Assembly: GCA_034432555.1 (NCBI GenBank)
Contig: DAOUBW010000019.1
Span: 103,211-167,210, forward strand
Direction: 5' to 3'
Origin: CP2-2F sp034432555
GTDB taxonomy: Bacteria; Chloroflexota; Anaerolineae; Aggregatilineales; UBA2796
DNA: 64,000 nucleotides
The notes below the pieces were generated by a model that was given only the letters and a program-made list of their open reading frames with translations, had not been told where the DNA came from and ran no database searches. This document shows positions 18,509-26,617 of this stretch, piece by piece (positions within the stretch are counted from its first letter, which is position 1; each line of letters opens with the position of its first letter). The position numbers and the translations under genes were made by a program.

Positions 18509-19771
18509 CTATTTGCTCTTTTGGGCTGCACCTAAAATGACCAGCAATAAGCCACCAACACCGGCTATCGCCGTATAGATGAGGAATGGCGCGGGTAAAA
18601 TCACGTTGCGATAAAGGCTGACCTCGACTGACACACTGGTTACAGAAGGCGATGCATCGCCTAGCATCAGCTCAATGTTATGTTCGCCGCTTAGCTCAAC
18701 CGTGAAGGCAGCGTCGCCAAAGTAATCGCGCTCTGTCCACGGACCGTCCTCATCGCGCCCTGTTTCATAGTAAAACTCTTTTTCAAAGATGAACGTCTCA
18801 ATCTCGTTGGGCGCAAGAATGCTGACGTCCACTTCGGCGTAGGTGTTCACTGGAATGCCGCTTTGCAGCCACAGCTTCACCTGAATGGGTCTGCCATTCG
18901 CTTCCAAATTGATAGGAAAGCGCACCTCACGTTGTGCAGTGCTTAGATTCAGCACCTGCTTGGTGATCAGGTCGCCGCTGCTGCTGGTGACCACAAACAT
19001 TACGAGTGCAATTGCCGCGAAAACGAAGGCAAACAAGCCAATCGAAGAAAAGAGCGCGGCACGCCCTGCCTGCGTATCAAGGTGTTTTGCCCATGTTGCG
19101 TCGCCAAGCGCTTCGGCAATCGCCTTCCCGCTGATGGGAGTGCCTTCGTATGCCTCAATTTCGGTCAGCGTTTGCTGCACGCTGTACTTCTTGCCGTGCG
19201 CCGCACCCTCGATCATGGTCAGCTTATCACCGGCTTTGGCGCGGAAGGTCAGTTCGCCCTCTGCACCGATAATGTTTGCCGGATAGCGTTCGTTGATCGG
19301 TGCTTTTTGCCCATCCCCTATCGGGATGAAACGCTGCTGAACAGGTTCGCGCAGGCGCATTTTGCGGAACAGCACAAAGCCCGCTTCTTTATCGTACGAG
19401 AGCCAGAATAAACGCCCATCGGCTGAGCCGAGCAGCCATTCCGTCCAGCGCCAAGTGTCCTCATCGTCGCGCCCTTCGTAAAGCACGCGCCCTAACACGA
19501 AATATGTGCCATCGGGCAGCTTCAGGTTCTGCCCAAGTTTGATCGGTGCAGGTGGTGGCGGCAGTTGGCGACCCGCCCCAAGGATGCTGAGTTCTTCTGC
19601 ACCAAGCGCTATATGGCTGCGGCAGCTAGGGCAGACCAACGTTTGCGCGGTCGGCATAAACTGCGAGAGCGATGCGCCACACTTTGGGCAGGTAATCGCC
19701 TTTAAGACAGGCAACTTGGCAGGTGAGGCACCACCGCTGCCCACAGACATTTGGAGTGGTTGAACGCTCAT
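18509..19771 (-). CDS. DUF4178-like zinc-ribbon membrane protein
   Basis: A 420-residue protein. A zinc ribbon (CPKCG..CPSC, residues about 28-51) is followed by a beta-rich region holding two DUF4178-like repeats (GTYFVLGRVLYEG... and the AEGELTFRAKAGD region). A membrane segment lies near 245-265, then an extracytoplasmic beta-domain and a final hydrophobic segment at about 390-412. DUF4178 is a domain of unknown function often encoded with membrane spermidine-synthase-like proteins. Only five bases separate it from the preceding gene. The family assignment is by pattern, so moderate. Confidence 0.65.
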   Translation of the reverse strand: MSVQPLQMSVGSGGASPAKLPVLKAITCPKCGASLSQFMPTAQTLVCPSCRSHIALGAEELSILGAGRQLPPPPAPIKLGQNLKLPDGTYFVLGRVLYEGRDDEDTWRWTEWLLGSADGRLFWLSYDKEAGFVLFRKMRLREPVQQRFIPIGDGQKAPINERYPANIIGAEGELTFRAKAGDKLTMIEGAAHGKKYSVQQTLTEIEAYEGTPISGKAIAEALGDATWAKHLDTQAGRAALFSSIGLFAFVFAAIALVMFVVTSSSGDLITKQVLNLSTAQREVRFPINLEANGRPIQVKLWLQSGIPVNTYAEVDVSILAPNEIETFIFEKEFYYETGRDEDGPWTERDYFGDAAFTVELSGEHNIELMLGDASPSVTSVSVEVSLYRNVILPAPFLIYTAIAGVGGLLLVILGAAQKSK

Positions 19772-19776
19772 GGCAT

Positions 19777-20385
19777 TTATCCGATTCTGATTTCGCTGTG
19801 ATCCAGCTCATCGCCTATGGATAGCTCGATCTCATCTTGCCAGTAATTCACGCTGACGGTGTGGTTATCGGCAGCGCCTTGAAAATAACCAAAGGTGCCG
19901 GTTAGTGGAAAAACAGAGGAAAACTGCCCTTCGCTGCCTGCCACCCGTGCGGTGCGCTTCTCAGTCACGTAAATGCGACGGTTGTTGACGGAAATGGTGC
20001 TGCCAACGCGCACTTGCTCAAAGGCGGGCAGCGCACTTTTCACGCGCTCACGCCGATAGAGCGTCCAATAGCCCTCATCTTCTTCCAGCCAGTCCGGCGG
20101 CGCGCCGTCTTCCCATGCGATCTGCCATTCTTCCCAAAATCCGGCGTCGTAGGCGTAGCGAATGCGTCCTAACACGGTAAAGGCACGCCCACGGATCACA
20201 CCGCGCATTCCAACTTGCAAGCGGGAAGGGTAATCAGCAAGGCGTGCGGATTGCCCGCTCGGATCGAGTGTGTCATCACCACGGACAAGGTAGCCCGCGC
20301 CGCAAAAGCGGCAGGTTACGGCACGGATAAACTGATTTTCTACCTGGATGCTGCCGCCGCAGTTGGCGCAAGTCAGTTCACGCAT
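19777..20385 (-). CDS. DUF4178-like zinc-ribbon protein
   Basis: First gene of the cluster, 202 residues from ATG 20385. This start has AAAGGGG about 8 bases upstream and lies right before the zinc ribbon (CANCG..CRFCG, residues 5-28). The rest is a DUF4178-like beta domain: GMRGVIRGRAFTVLGRIRY, the EEWQIAW segment, and GSEGQFSSVFP. No membrane segment is present, unlike its larger neighbour. A longer frame to 20457 exists but adds an unlikely N terminus. Function unknown; probably a cytoplasmic partner of the membrane proteins encoded next. Confidence 0.65.
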   Translation of the reverse strand: MRELTCANCGGSIQVENQFIRAVTCRFCGAGYLVRGDDTLDPSGQSARLADYPSRLQVGMRGVIRGRAFTVLGRIRYAYDAGFWEEWQIAWEDGAPPDWLEEDEGYWTLYRRERVKSALPAFEQVRVGSTISVNNRRIYVTEKRTARVAGSEGQFSSVFPLTGTFGYFQGAADNHTVSVNYWQDEIELSIGDELDHSEIRIG

Positions 20386-20627
20386 TGGATTGCCCCTTTG
20401 GGAGGTTGACTGTGGCTTAGGCGCCTTACTCATAGACGCTATCATAGCGCAGTCCATCTTTCAGGGCAAGAGGTACAGCCGCTTTACGGGCTTGGCATAA
20501 GTACGCCTGTGCGAAGGAATACATCGTGCTAAATTTATTATGTGCCTGCTGATCCGCTTCACGCTGAATTAAGGTATACTTGCATCAGGCGGCACACCTA
20601 TGTTGTGAAGTTTGTGAAGGAATGCCC

Positions 20628-21359
20628 ATGGAGGACAAGCTGACGGTTGCGCCAGATCGTAAAATCGCGCTGTTGGTTGTAGATGACCATCCCCTCATGC
20701 GCGGCGGCTTGCGGAAACTGCTCGAGTTGGAAGCCGATATGATCGTTCTGGCGGAAGCCGGCAACGGCGAGGATGCTTTGCGTCTTGCCCACGAATTACA
20801 GCCCGATGTGGTGCTGCTGGATATCAACTTGCCCACTTTGAATGGGTTGGAAGTGACTTCACGCCTCAAGACAGCCCACCGCCATATGGCAGTGGTGCTG
20901 CTCACCGCGCATGATCAGGCAGAGCAGGTGTTGTATGCCATGCAAGCCGGTGCTTCTGCCTACTGTACAAAGGGCGTAGAGACAGAACGTCTTTTTATGG
21001 TCATCCGTGAGGTGGCACGCGGCAACTATGTGATCGGCAACCGCCTGTATACGCCGAACGCCATGCAGGCTTGGCTGGATGCTCAGCGCGAGAGTAGTGC
21101 CTTAGGCGATGAGAGCGAGCGCCACGTGCCGCTTAGCCCACGCGAAATGGAAATTTTGCGCTGTGTGACACGTGGCTTGCATAATAAAGCCATTGCTCAG
21201 GAGTTGGGCATTAGCCATCAAACGGTGCGTAATCACATTACCTCAATCCTGACCAAACTAAACGTGCGCGGACGCACCCAAGCGGCGGTCTACGCTTTGA
21301 AGCGTGGCTGGGTGCGCGCTGATGAGTTTAATCCGCCTTTGGAAAATGAGAATGAGTAA
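20628..21359 (+). CDS. NarL/FixJ-type response regulator
   Basis: A 243-residue regulator. The receiver domain has the acidic pair in VVDDHP, phospho-acceptor Asp in VVLLDINLP, a conserved Thr (LLTAHD) and Lys (CTKG). A LuxR-type helix-turn-helix follows (LSPREMEILRCVTRG, then HQTVRNHI). On phosphorylation it should bind DNA as a dimer. It heads the Tad locus, 38 bases before a DegS-like kinase gene, and is the obvious local regulator. ATG 20628 is preferred: AAGGA lies 6 bases upstream, whereas for ATG 20622 it would abut the codon. Confidence 0.9.
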   Translation: MEDKLTVAPDRKIALLVVDDHPLMRGGLRKLLELEADMIVLAEAGNGEDALRLAHELQPDVVLLDINLPTLNGLEVTSRLKTAHRHMAVVLLTAHDQAEQVLYAMQAGASAYCTKGVETERLFMVIREVARGNYVIGNRLYTPNAMQAWLDAQRESSALGDESERHVPLSPREMEILRCVTRGLHNKAIAQELGISHQTVRNHITSILTKLNVRGRTQAAVYALKRGWVRADEFNPPLENENE

Positions 21360-21397
21360 CCTTTAGAGACGGTCTGTATCAGCAGGAGCCCTAAGGC

Positions 21398-22453
21398 ATG
21401 ACGACGAACGCCAAAGATATGTTGATCGGTGAGCTGCGTACCGAACACGAGCAGATTGCCAAACGTCTGCGCGAGATTCAATCCATGATCGATCAGTCGC
21501 AAGCCGAATTTCGCCGTTTGCAGCAACGCAGCGTAGAAGTTACCACACAGATGAAGCGCATTGAAGAAAACTTTGATACCGTCCCGCGTAACGATATTAA
21601 GGTGGTCTACACTTCCGCCATTGATACACGCACGCGCCTGCTCACTTCCCAAGCCCAGCTCGAGAAACTTCAGCAAGACCGCGCCCAACTGGAACACTTC
21701 GGCAACTTGCTGAATAATTTGCTCAATTCCTTAGAAGGCGTTTCGCTGCCCAACATGCCAAGCAACGGTGAAGCGGCAGTCGAAAGCACACTTTCTAACG
21801 AAACTATCATTCGTGTCGTGCAATCACAAGAGAGTGAACGCCAGCGCCTTGCCCGCCAGATGCATGACGGTCCTGCACAGTCACTCACCAACTTCATCTT
21901 GCAGGCAGAAATTTGCCGCCGCCTTTTCGACCGCGATCCGGGGCGTGCCGGTGAAGAACTTGAAAACCTGAAGACGGCTGCCAGCATGACCTTTCAGCGC
22001 GTGCGCGATTTTATCTTTGAACTGCGTCCGATGATGCTTGACGATCTGGGCTTGGCGCCAACCATGCGCCGTTATGTGGATGTTTTTACCGATAAAAGCG
22101 GCATTGAAACGCGCATCAACATCGTCGGTGAAGAACGCCGCCGCCTAGAGCCGCACACCGAAGTAACTATCTTCCGCAGCCTGCAAGAGCTATTGGGCTA
22201 CGCACGCGAAAACGCCAGTCCCACCAAGATTGAGGTGGTGTTGGATATTACCAGCAACCCTGCCAAAGCAAGCGTCACCTTCAACGGCAGAACCATTGAT
22301 GAGATTGAGGCTGCCGTTGAGCAGAACAAAAACAAGATGTTCGGCTTATCGGCGTTGGCAGAGCGTATTGAATTAGTAGGTGGTCAGATAGAGTTTCACA
22401 GTATTGAGGGTGAGCCAAATCGGGTTGAGATAGCATTGCCTACGACAGGCTGA
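21398..22453 (+). CDS. DegS/NarX-type histidine kinase with degenerate ATPase domain
   Basis: A 351-residue soluble protein. Residues 10-110 form a coiled coil. A HisKA_3 dimerisation domain carries H156 in RLARQMHDGPAQSL, and a HATPase-like fold ends in FGLSALAERIELVGG. Two normally essential ATP-site residues look changed: the N-box Asn (expected four residues after E264) is Tyr268, and the G1-box Asp is Phe295 (VTFNGRT). ATP binding may therefore be lost or altered, and the protein could act as a phosphatase, scaffold or phosphotransfer partner. No membrane or sensor domain. It sits between the response regulator and cpaB genes. Confidence 0.8.
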   Translation: MTTNAKDMLIGELRTEHEQIAKRLREIQSMIDQSQAEFRRLQQRSVEVTTQMKRIEENFDTVPRNDIKVVYTSAIDTRTRLLTSQAQLEKLQQDRAQLEHFGNLLNNLLNSLEGVSLPNMPSNGEAAVESTLSNETIIRVVQSQESERQRLARQMHDGPAQSLTNFILQAEICRRLFDRDPGRAGEELENLKTAASMTFQRVRDFIFELRPMMLDDLGLAPTMRRYVDVFTDKSGIETRINIVGEERRRLEPHTEVTIFRSLQELLGYARENASPTKIEVVLDITSNPAKASVTFNGRTIDEIEAAVEQNKNKMFGLSALAERIELVGGQIEFHSIEGEPNRVEIALPTTG

Positions 22454-22579
22454 TCGCTATTCAATGTTGTAACAGTACAAGTGTTATGCTTGCAGATTCC
22501 CGTGCTGCGAATACACTAAAAGGGTGTGACGCAGCACTGAAGGTTGTGCCGACTTGATTCGTGCTTCTGGGAGAAGATC

Positions 22580-23701
22580 ATGAACCGAAACGTTCTCATG
22601 TTGTTGTTGCTGGTTGTGGTGTTGGGCGGTGGCGCTGCCGTAGTGCTGCTGATGCAAAATCAGTCCGCTGTGACTACACCAACGCCCGATCCCTTCGCTG
22701 TCAGCGAACCTTTGGCAACGCCTTTGCCACCGCCCGAATTTGTGGAAATCGTGATCGCGCTGCAAGAGCTGCCACGCGGTATTGTCATTCCTGAGGATGG
22801 CATCGGTTTGCGCCCATGGCCAAAAGAATCGCTGCCTGCTAATAACATCACCGAAGTGCGGGATGTGGTTGGGCGGATTGCTCGTACCGATATTGCCCGT
22901 GAGTCGCCTGTGTTGGTGACGCAGTTGGTGGATAACCTCTCGCAGATTGCCTCTGCCGGTTCGGATGCTGCCGCTGTGCTGCCCAATGGCTTGGTGGCAA
23001 TTGCCATGCCCGTAGACCGTCTGACCAACGTGGCACATGCCCCACTCAGCGGCGATACGGTGGATATTATTATTTCCTTCTTGTTTGTGGATGTGGACGA
23101 CGAATTCCAAACGCGCTTGCCAAACAAAATCACCCTTACCGTGCTGAAGCAAGATGGCACGCTCGAATTCCAATCGGGCATTGAAGGGCGCATCGAGCCA
23201 AGCGGCGATTTCCCCTTCCCCATTATCGTCGGACCAAGCGAAACCCAGCGCCCACGCCTTGTGACGCAACGCACCATCCAAAACGCTTTTGTGGTGCATG
23301 TTGGCACCTTCCCACCGGATGGCGACTTCCTGAATCGCCGCCCAACACCACTGCCACCACCGACCTACGACCCTGCACGTGGCGGACCGACGCCACTGCC
23401 AACACCTACCTTCACGCCGCTGCCGCCCAAGGACATCATCACCCTAGCGATGGAGCCACAAGAGGCAGTTGCTTTAGTCTGGGCAATCGAGTCCCGTTTG
23501 CCAATTACGTTGGCGCTGCGCTCTGCGCGTGACCGCAACGCACCGGATACTTCCACCAACGCCGTTTCGCTGGAATACATGATTTCCGAATACCGTGTGC
23601 CACAGCCTGCCAGCTTGCCCTACGCACTAGAGCCAGCAATCCGTTCCATTCGCCGCCTCATCTTGAACGACGAAGTAACCTTCGGAGAGCCGAATAACTA
23701 A
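22580..23701 (+). CDS. cpaB: Flp pilus assembly protein CpaB/RcpC
   Basis: A 373-residue protein with one N-terminal membrane segment (about residues 5-24), a SAF domain (IALQELPRGIVIPEDGI, then DVVGRIARTDI) and a Pro/Thr-rich linker (TPLPPPTYDP...TPLPTPTFTPLPP) before a final region. CpaB proteins are periplasmic or extracytoplasmic parts of the Tad/Flp pilus apparatus, and the SAF domain is thought to bind glycan. ATG 22580 is used because GGGAG lies 7 bases upstream; an upstream in-frame start has no ribosome site. Confidence 0.85.
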   Translation: MNRNVLMLLLLVVVLGGGAAVVLLMQNQSAVTTPTPDPFAVSEPLATPLPPPEFVEIVIALQELPRGIVIPEDGIGLRPWPKESLPANNITEVRDVVGRIARTDIARESPVLVTQLVDNLSQIASAGSDAAAVLPNGLVAIAMPVDRLTNVAHAPLSGDTVDIIISFLFVDVDDEFQTRLPNKITLTVLKQDGTLEFQSGIEGRIEPSGDFPFPIIVGPSETQRPRLVTQRTIQNAFVVHVGTFPPDGDFLNRRPTPLPPPTYDPARGGPTPLPTPTFTPLPPKDIITLAMEPQEAVALVWAIESRLPITLALRSARDRNAPDTSTNAVSLEYMISEYRVPQPASLPYALEPAIRSIRRLILNDEVTFGEPNN

Positions 23702-23719
23702 AGGTTAGGAAGGCTGAGC

Positions 23720-25006
23720 ATGGCTGAGAAGAAGATCAAAATCCTAATTGTGGATGATATTCCAGAGGCACGCGAGCGCTTACAAAAGCTGCTTGCCTTT
23801 GAATCTGACTTTGAAGTGGTTGGTATGGCAAATGGCGGTAATGAAGGCATTGCCCTTGCCCGTGAATATCAGCCCGATATTGTGCTGATGGACATCAATA
23901 TGCCCGATATGGACGGCATCACTGCGGCAAGCGAACTCCGCCGCAGTGTGCCAACCGCCGGCGTGATTATGATGAGCGTGCAAGGTGAGGCGGAATACAT
24001 CCGCCGTGCCTTGCAGGCAGGCGCCCGCGACTTTCTAACAAAGCCGCCGCCCACTGAGGAACTTTACGCCACTGTTCGCCGTGTGGCGGAAGATATGCGT
24101 TCGCTGAGCGTGCTGGTGGCACAGAATGAGCGCGATGAGAAGCGCAAACTTGAAGTTCAAGAAGACCGCACAACGCACGTGATCGCCGTTTACAGCCCGC
24201 AAGGTGGTGCTGGCAAAACAACCATTGCGACCAACCTTGCCGCTGCCCTCATGCGTGAAGGTACCCGCGTGCTGCTGGTGGATTGCGATTTGCAATTCGG
24301 CGATGTAGGCGTTTTTCTGAACCTGAAGCCACAGGCAACCATTGTTGAACTGATCAAGAGCGTGGATGACCTCGATACGGATTTGGTCAACAATGTGTTG
24401 GTAGCACATGATAGCGGTTTGCGTGTGTTGACTGCACCGCTGCGCCCTGAAGATGCCGAATATGTGCCAACCGCCAAAGTGCCATTGTTGATCGAGAAAC
24501 TGCGCGGTCTATTCGACTACATTGTGGTGGATATGAACTCGCGGGTGGATGAAATGGCGCTGGCGCTTTTTGATATGGCATCCCGTATTGTGTTGGTGTT
24601 GAACCCAACCTTGCCGGCGCTTAAGAACGGCTTGGCGGCAATGTCGCTGATGGATAGCCTTGAATATCCCGAAGAAAAAACGCAGTTGGTGCTAAATCGC
24701 GTCACACCTGATCTGGAGCGCTCAAAAGTTGCTATCGCCATCAGCGCCTTTGAGCAAAAACTGCGCCGTAAGGCGTTCGCCGTCATCCCAATGGATGAGA
24801 AGAAAGTGTTGTTTGCCGTTAATCGCGGCATCTCGATAGTGGCGAAGGATCGCAATCAATCGCCCGCCCGCGAGTTGATCGCTATGGCAGATGCATTGAT
24901 TGCCAGCCTTGCGCCCAAAGAAGAAGCGCCTGCCAGCAGCCAACAATTGCAGACGCCCGCCAAACAGCCCGCCTCGCGCTTAGGACGCCTATTTGGCGGT
25001 GGCTGA
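23720..25006 (+). CDS. tadZ: Tad locus ATPase TadZ/CpaE (receiver + ParA-like)
   Basis: A 428-residue protein with an N-terminal receiver domain (residues 6-125) and a ParA/MinD-type ATPase (about 152-390). The receiver has the full phosphorylation set: D12/D13, D58 (VLMDIN), S86 and K108 (FLTKPP). The deviant Walker A is QGGAGKTT (161-168). TadZ/CpaE positions the Tad pilus machinery in the cell. An intact receiver is notable because many TadZ receivers have lost the acceptor Asp, so the nearby kinase or another one might phosphorylate it. Confidence 0.88.
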   Translation: MAEKKIKILIVDDIPEARERLQKLLAFESDFEVVGMANGGNEGIALAREYQPDIVLMDINMPDMDGITAASELRRSVPTAGVIMMSVQGEAEYIRRALQAGARDFLTKPPPTEELYATVRRVAEDMRSLSVLVAQNERDEKRKLEVQEDRTTHVIAVYSPQGGAGKTTIATNLAAALMREGTRVLLVDCDLQFGDVGVFLNLKPQATIVELIKSVDDLDTDLVNNVLVAHDSGLRVLTAPLRPEDAEYVPTAKVPLLIEKLRGLFDYIVVDMNSRVDEMALALFDMASRIVLVLNPTLPALKNGLAAMSLMDSLEYPEEKTQLVLNRVTPDLERSKVAIAISAFEQKLRRKAFAVIPMDEKKVLFAVNRGISIVAKDRNQSPARELIAMADALIASLAPKEEAPASSQQLQTPAKQPASRLGRLFGGG

Positions 25007-25045
25007 TCCCAACCGTGCTGAGTTGTAAGAGGGAGTAAGTGTGTC

Positions 25046-26491
25046 GTGGGAATCTTAAAGCGTATCAACAAGGATCAGCAGCAGCCGCCTTCACAGAGCA
25101 GCGGCACACCTCAGCCAGCGCCCAGTTCGGCGTCTATGCCAACAGTGCGCCCACAGGGTGAGGAAACTTCCCGCCTAGACAGTCTGCGGAATCGCCGCCC
25201 GGCGCCCGGCTCTGGGCAAGGCGGCAGCTCTTATGCAGACCTGCGTAACCGCGTGCAGCAAATGCTGCTCTCAGAGCTAGACCCACGCGATGATCCGCGT
25301 TCACCAGAGACGCAAGCGCGCATTCTTGAGGTATTCAACACCATCCTCACCGAAGAAAACATCATGCTCTCTAAAACGGAAAAAGAGCAGTTGTACAGGC
25401 AAGTGGTCTCTGAAATTCTTGGGTTTGGTCCTTTAGAGCCACAGCTTGCCGACGAGGCAGTTACTGAAATCATGGTGAACGGACCGAAGAATGTCTACGT
25501 TGAAAGACGTGGACGTTTGGAGCGTGCCTCGACAGTCTTTGAGAATGATGATCATGTGCTGCGCGTGCTGGATCGCATCGTTTCGCCACTCGGACGCCGC
25601 ATTGACGAAAGTTCGCCAATGGTGGACGCCCGCCTGCCGGATGGCTCGCGTGTGAATGCTGTCATTCGCCCACTTGCCATTGATGGTCCATCGATCACCA
25701 TCCGTAAATTCTCCAAAAAGCCACTGACTATCGAAGACCTGATCCGATTTGGCTCGCTGACCAAAGAAATTGCGGAATTCTTGGCGGCGTGCGTGCAAGC
25801 GCGCCTGAACATGATCGTGAGCGGCGGCACCGGTTCGGGTAAAACAACGCTGCTCAACGTGCTTTCCAACTTCATCCCAGGCGATGAGCGCATTGTGACG
25901 ATTGAGAACGCGGCGGAACTCCAACTGCAACAGGAGCATGTAGTACGCCTTGAAACGCGCCCAGCCAACATCGAAGGCAAGGGTGAGGTGACCATCCGCG
26001 ATTTGGTCATTAACTCGCTGCGTATGCGTCCAGATCGGATTGTGGTCGGTGAGTGCCGCGGTGGTGAAGCACTGGACATGCTTCAGGCAATGAACACTGG
26101 TCATGATGGCTCCCTGACGACGGCGCACGCCAACACCCCGCGTGACTGCATCGCACGTCTGGAGACGATGTGCCTGATGGCAGGCATGGATTTGCCTGTA
26201 CGCGCTATCCGTGAACAGATTGCCTCTGCCGTGGATGTGATTTGCCAACAGGAACGCTTGCGTGATGGTAAGCGTAAAGTGGTCAAGATCACTGAACTGC
26301 AAGGCATGGAAGGTGATATCATCACCATGTCCGATATTTTCGAGTTCGAGCAAACGGGCCTAGAAGGCGGTCAGGTGATTGGGCGTGTGCGTCCAACGGG
26401 TTTGCGTCCGAAGTTCATTGATAAGATTGAAGAAGCAGGTATTCATCTGCCACCCTCCATCTTTGGTATTGGCGGCGGAATGCGCTACTAA
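25046..26491 (+). CDS. cpaF: Tad pilus assembly ATPase TadA/CpaF
   Basis: A 481-residue secretion ATPase of the GspE/VirB11 superfamily that powers pilin assembly. A disordered N terminus is followed by the N-terminal domain (EIMVNGPKNVYVERRGRLE), Walker A SGGTGSGKTTLLN (about residue 258), an Asp box, Walker B (RIVVGECRGGE), and the His box (GHDGSLTTAHAN). It acts at the inner face of the membrane with TadB and TadC. GTG 25046 is the start, with GAGGGAG about 10 bases upstream. A terminator lies directly after the gene. Confidence 0.92.
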   Translation: MGILKRINKDQQQPPSQSSGTPQPAPSSASMPTVRPQGEETSRLDSLRNRRPAPGSGQGGSSYADLRNRVQQMLLSELDPRDDPRSPETQARILEVFNTILTEENIMLSKTEKEQLYRQVVSEILGFGPLEPQLADEAVTEIMVNGPKNVYVERRGRLERASTVFENDDHVLRVLDRIVSPLGRRIDESSPMVDARLPDGSRVNAVIRPLAIDGPSITIRKFSKKPLTIEDLIRFGSLTKEIAEFLAACVQARLNMIVSGGTGSGKTTLLNVLSNFIPGDERIVTIENAAELQLQQEHVVRLETRPANIEGKGEVTIRDLVINSLRMRPDRIVVGECRGGEALDMLQAMNTGHDGSLTTAHANTPRDCIARLETMCLMAGMDLPVRAIREQIASAVDVICQQERLRDGKRKVVKITELQGMEGDIITMSDIFEFEQTGLEGGQVIGRVRPTGLRPKFIDKIEEAGIHLPPSIFGIGGGMRY

Positions 26492-26498
26492 GCAGCGC

Positions 26499-26530
26499 GT
26501 GAGGCGCTCTGTAAAAGCGCCTCACCTTTT
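26499..26530 (+). terminator. intrinsic terminator between cpaF and tadB
   Basis: A perfect 10-bp stem (GTGAGGCGCT / AGCGCCTCAC, 7-base loop) at 26499-26525 is followed by CTTTT. It sits 8 bases after the cpaF stop, splitting the Tad operon in two. Confidence 0.8.
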
Positions 26531-26555
26531 GATAGATTCTTCTTACCTGCCGTTG

Positions 26556-26586
26556 TTGCCAACTCAAAGGCGTTTTGCGCTACAAT
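26556..26586 (+). promoter_or_regulatory. promoter for tadB-tadC
   Basis: TTGCCA (26556-26561) and TACAAT (26581-26586) are 19 bases apart, 31 bases before the tadB start and downstream of the terminator. The bases around the -10 box nearly match a second site at 53022-53044. Confidence 0.5.
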
Positions 26587-26617
26587 TGGCAGCATAGGAG
26601 TGCGTGGAGTTTTATTG

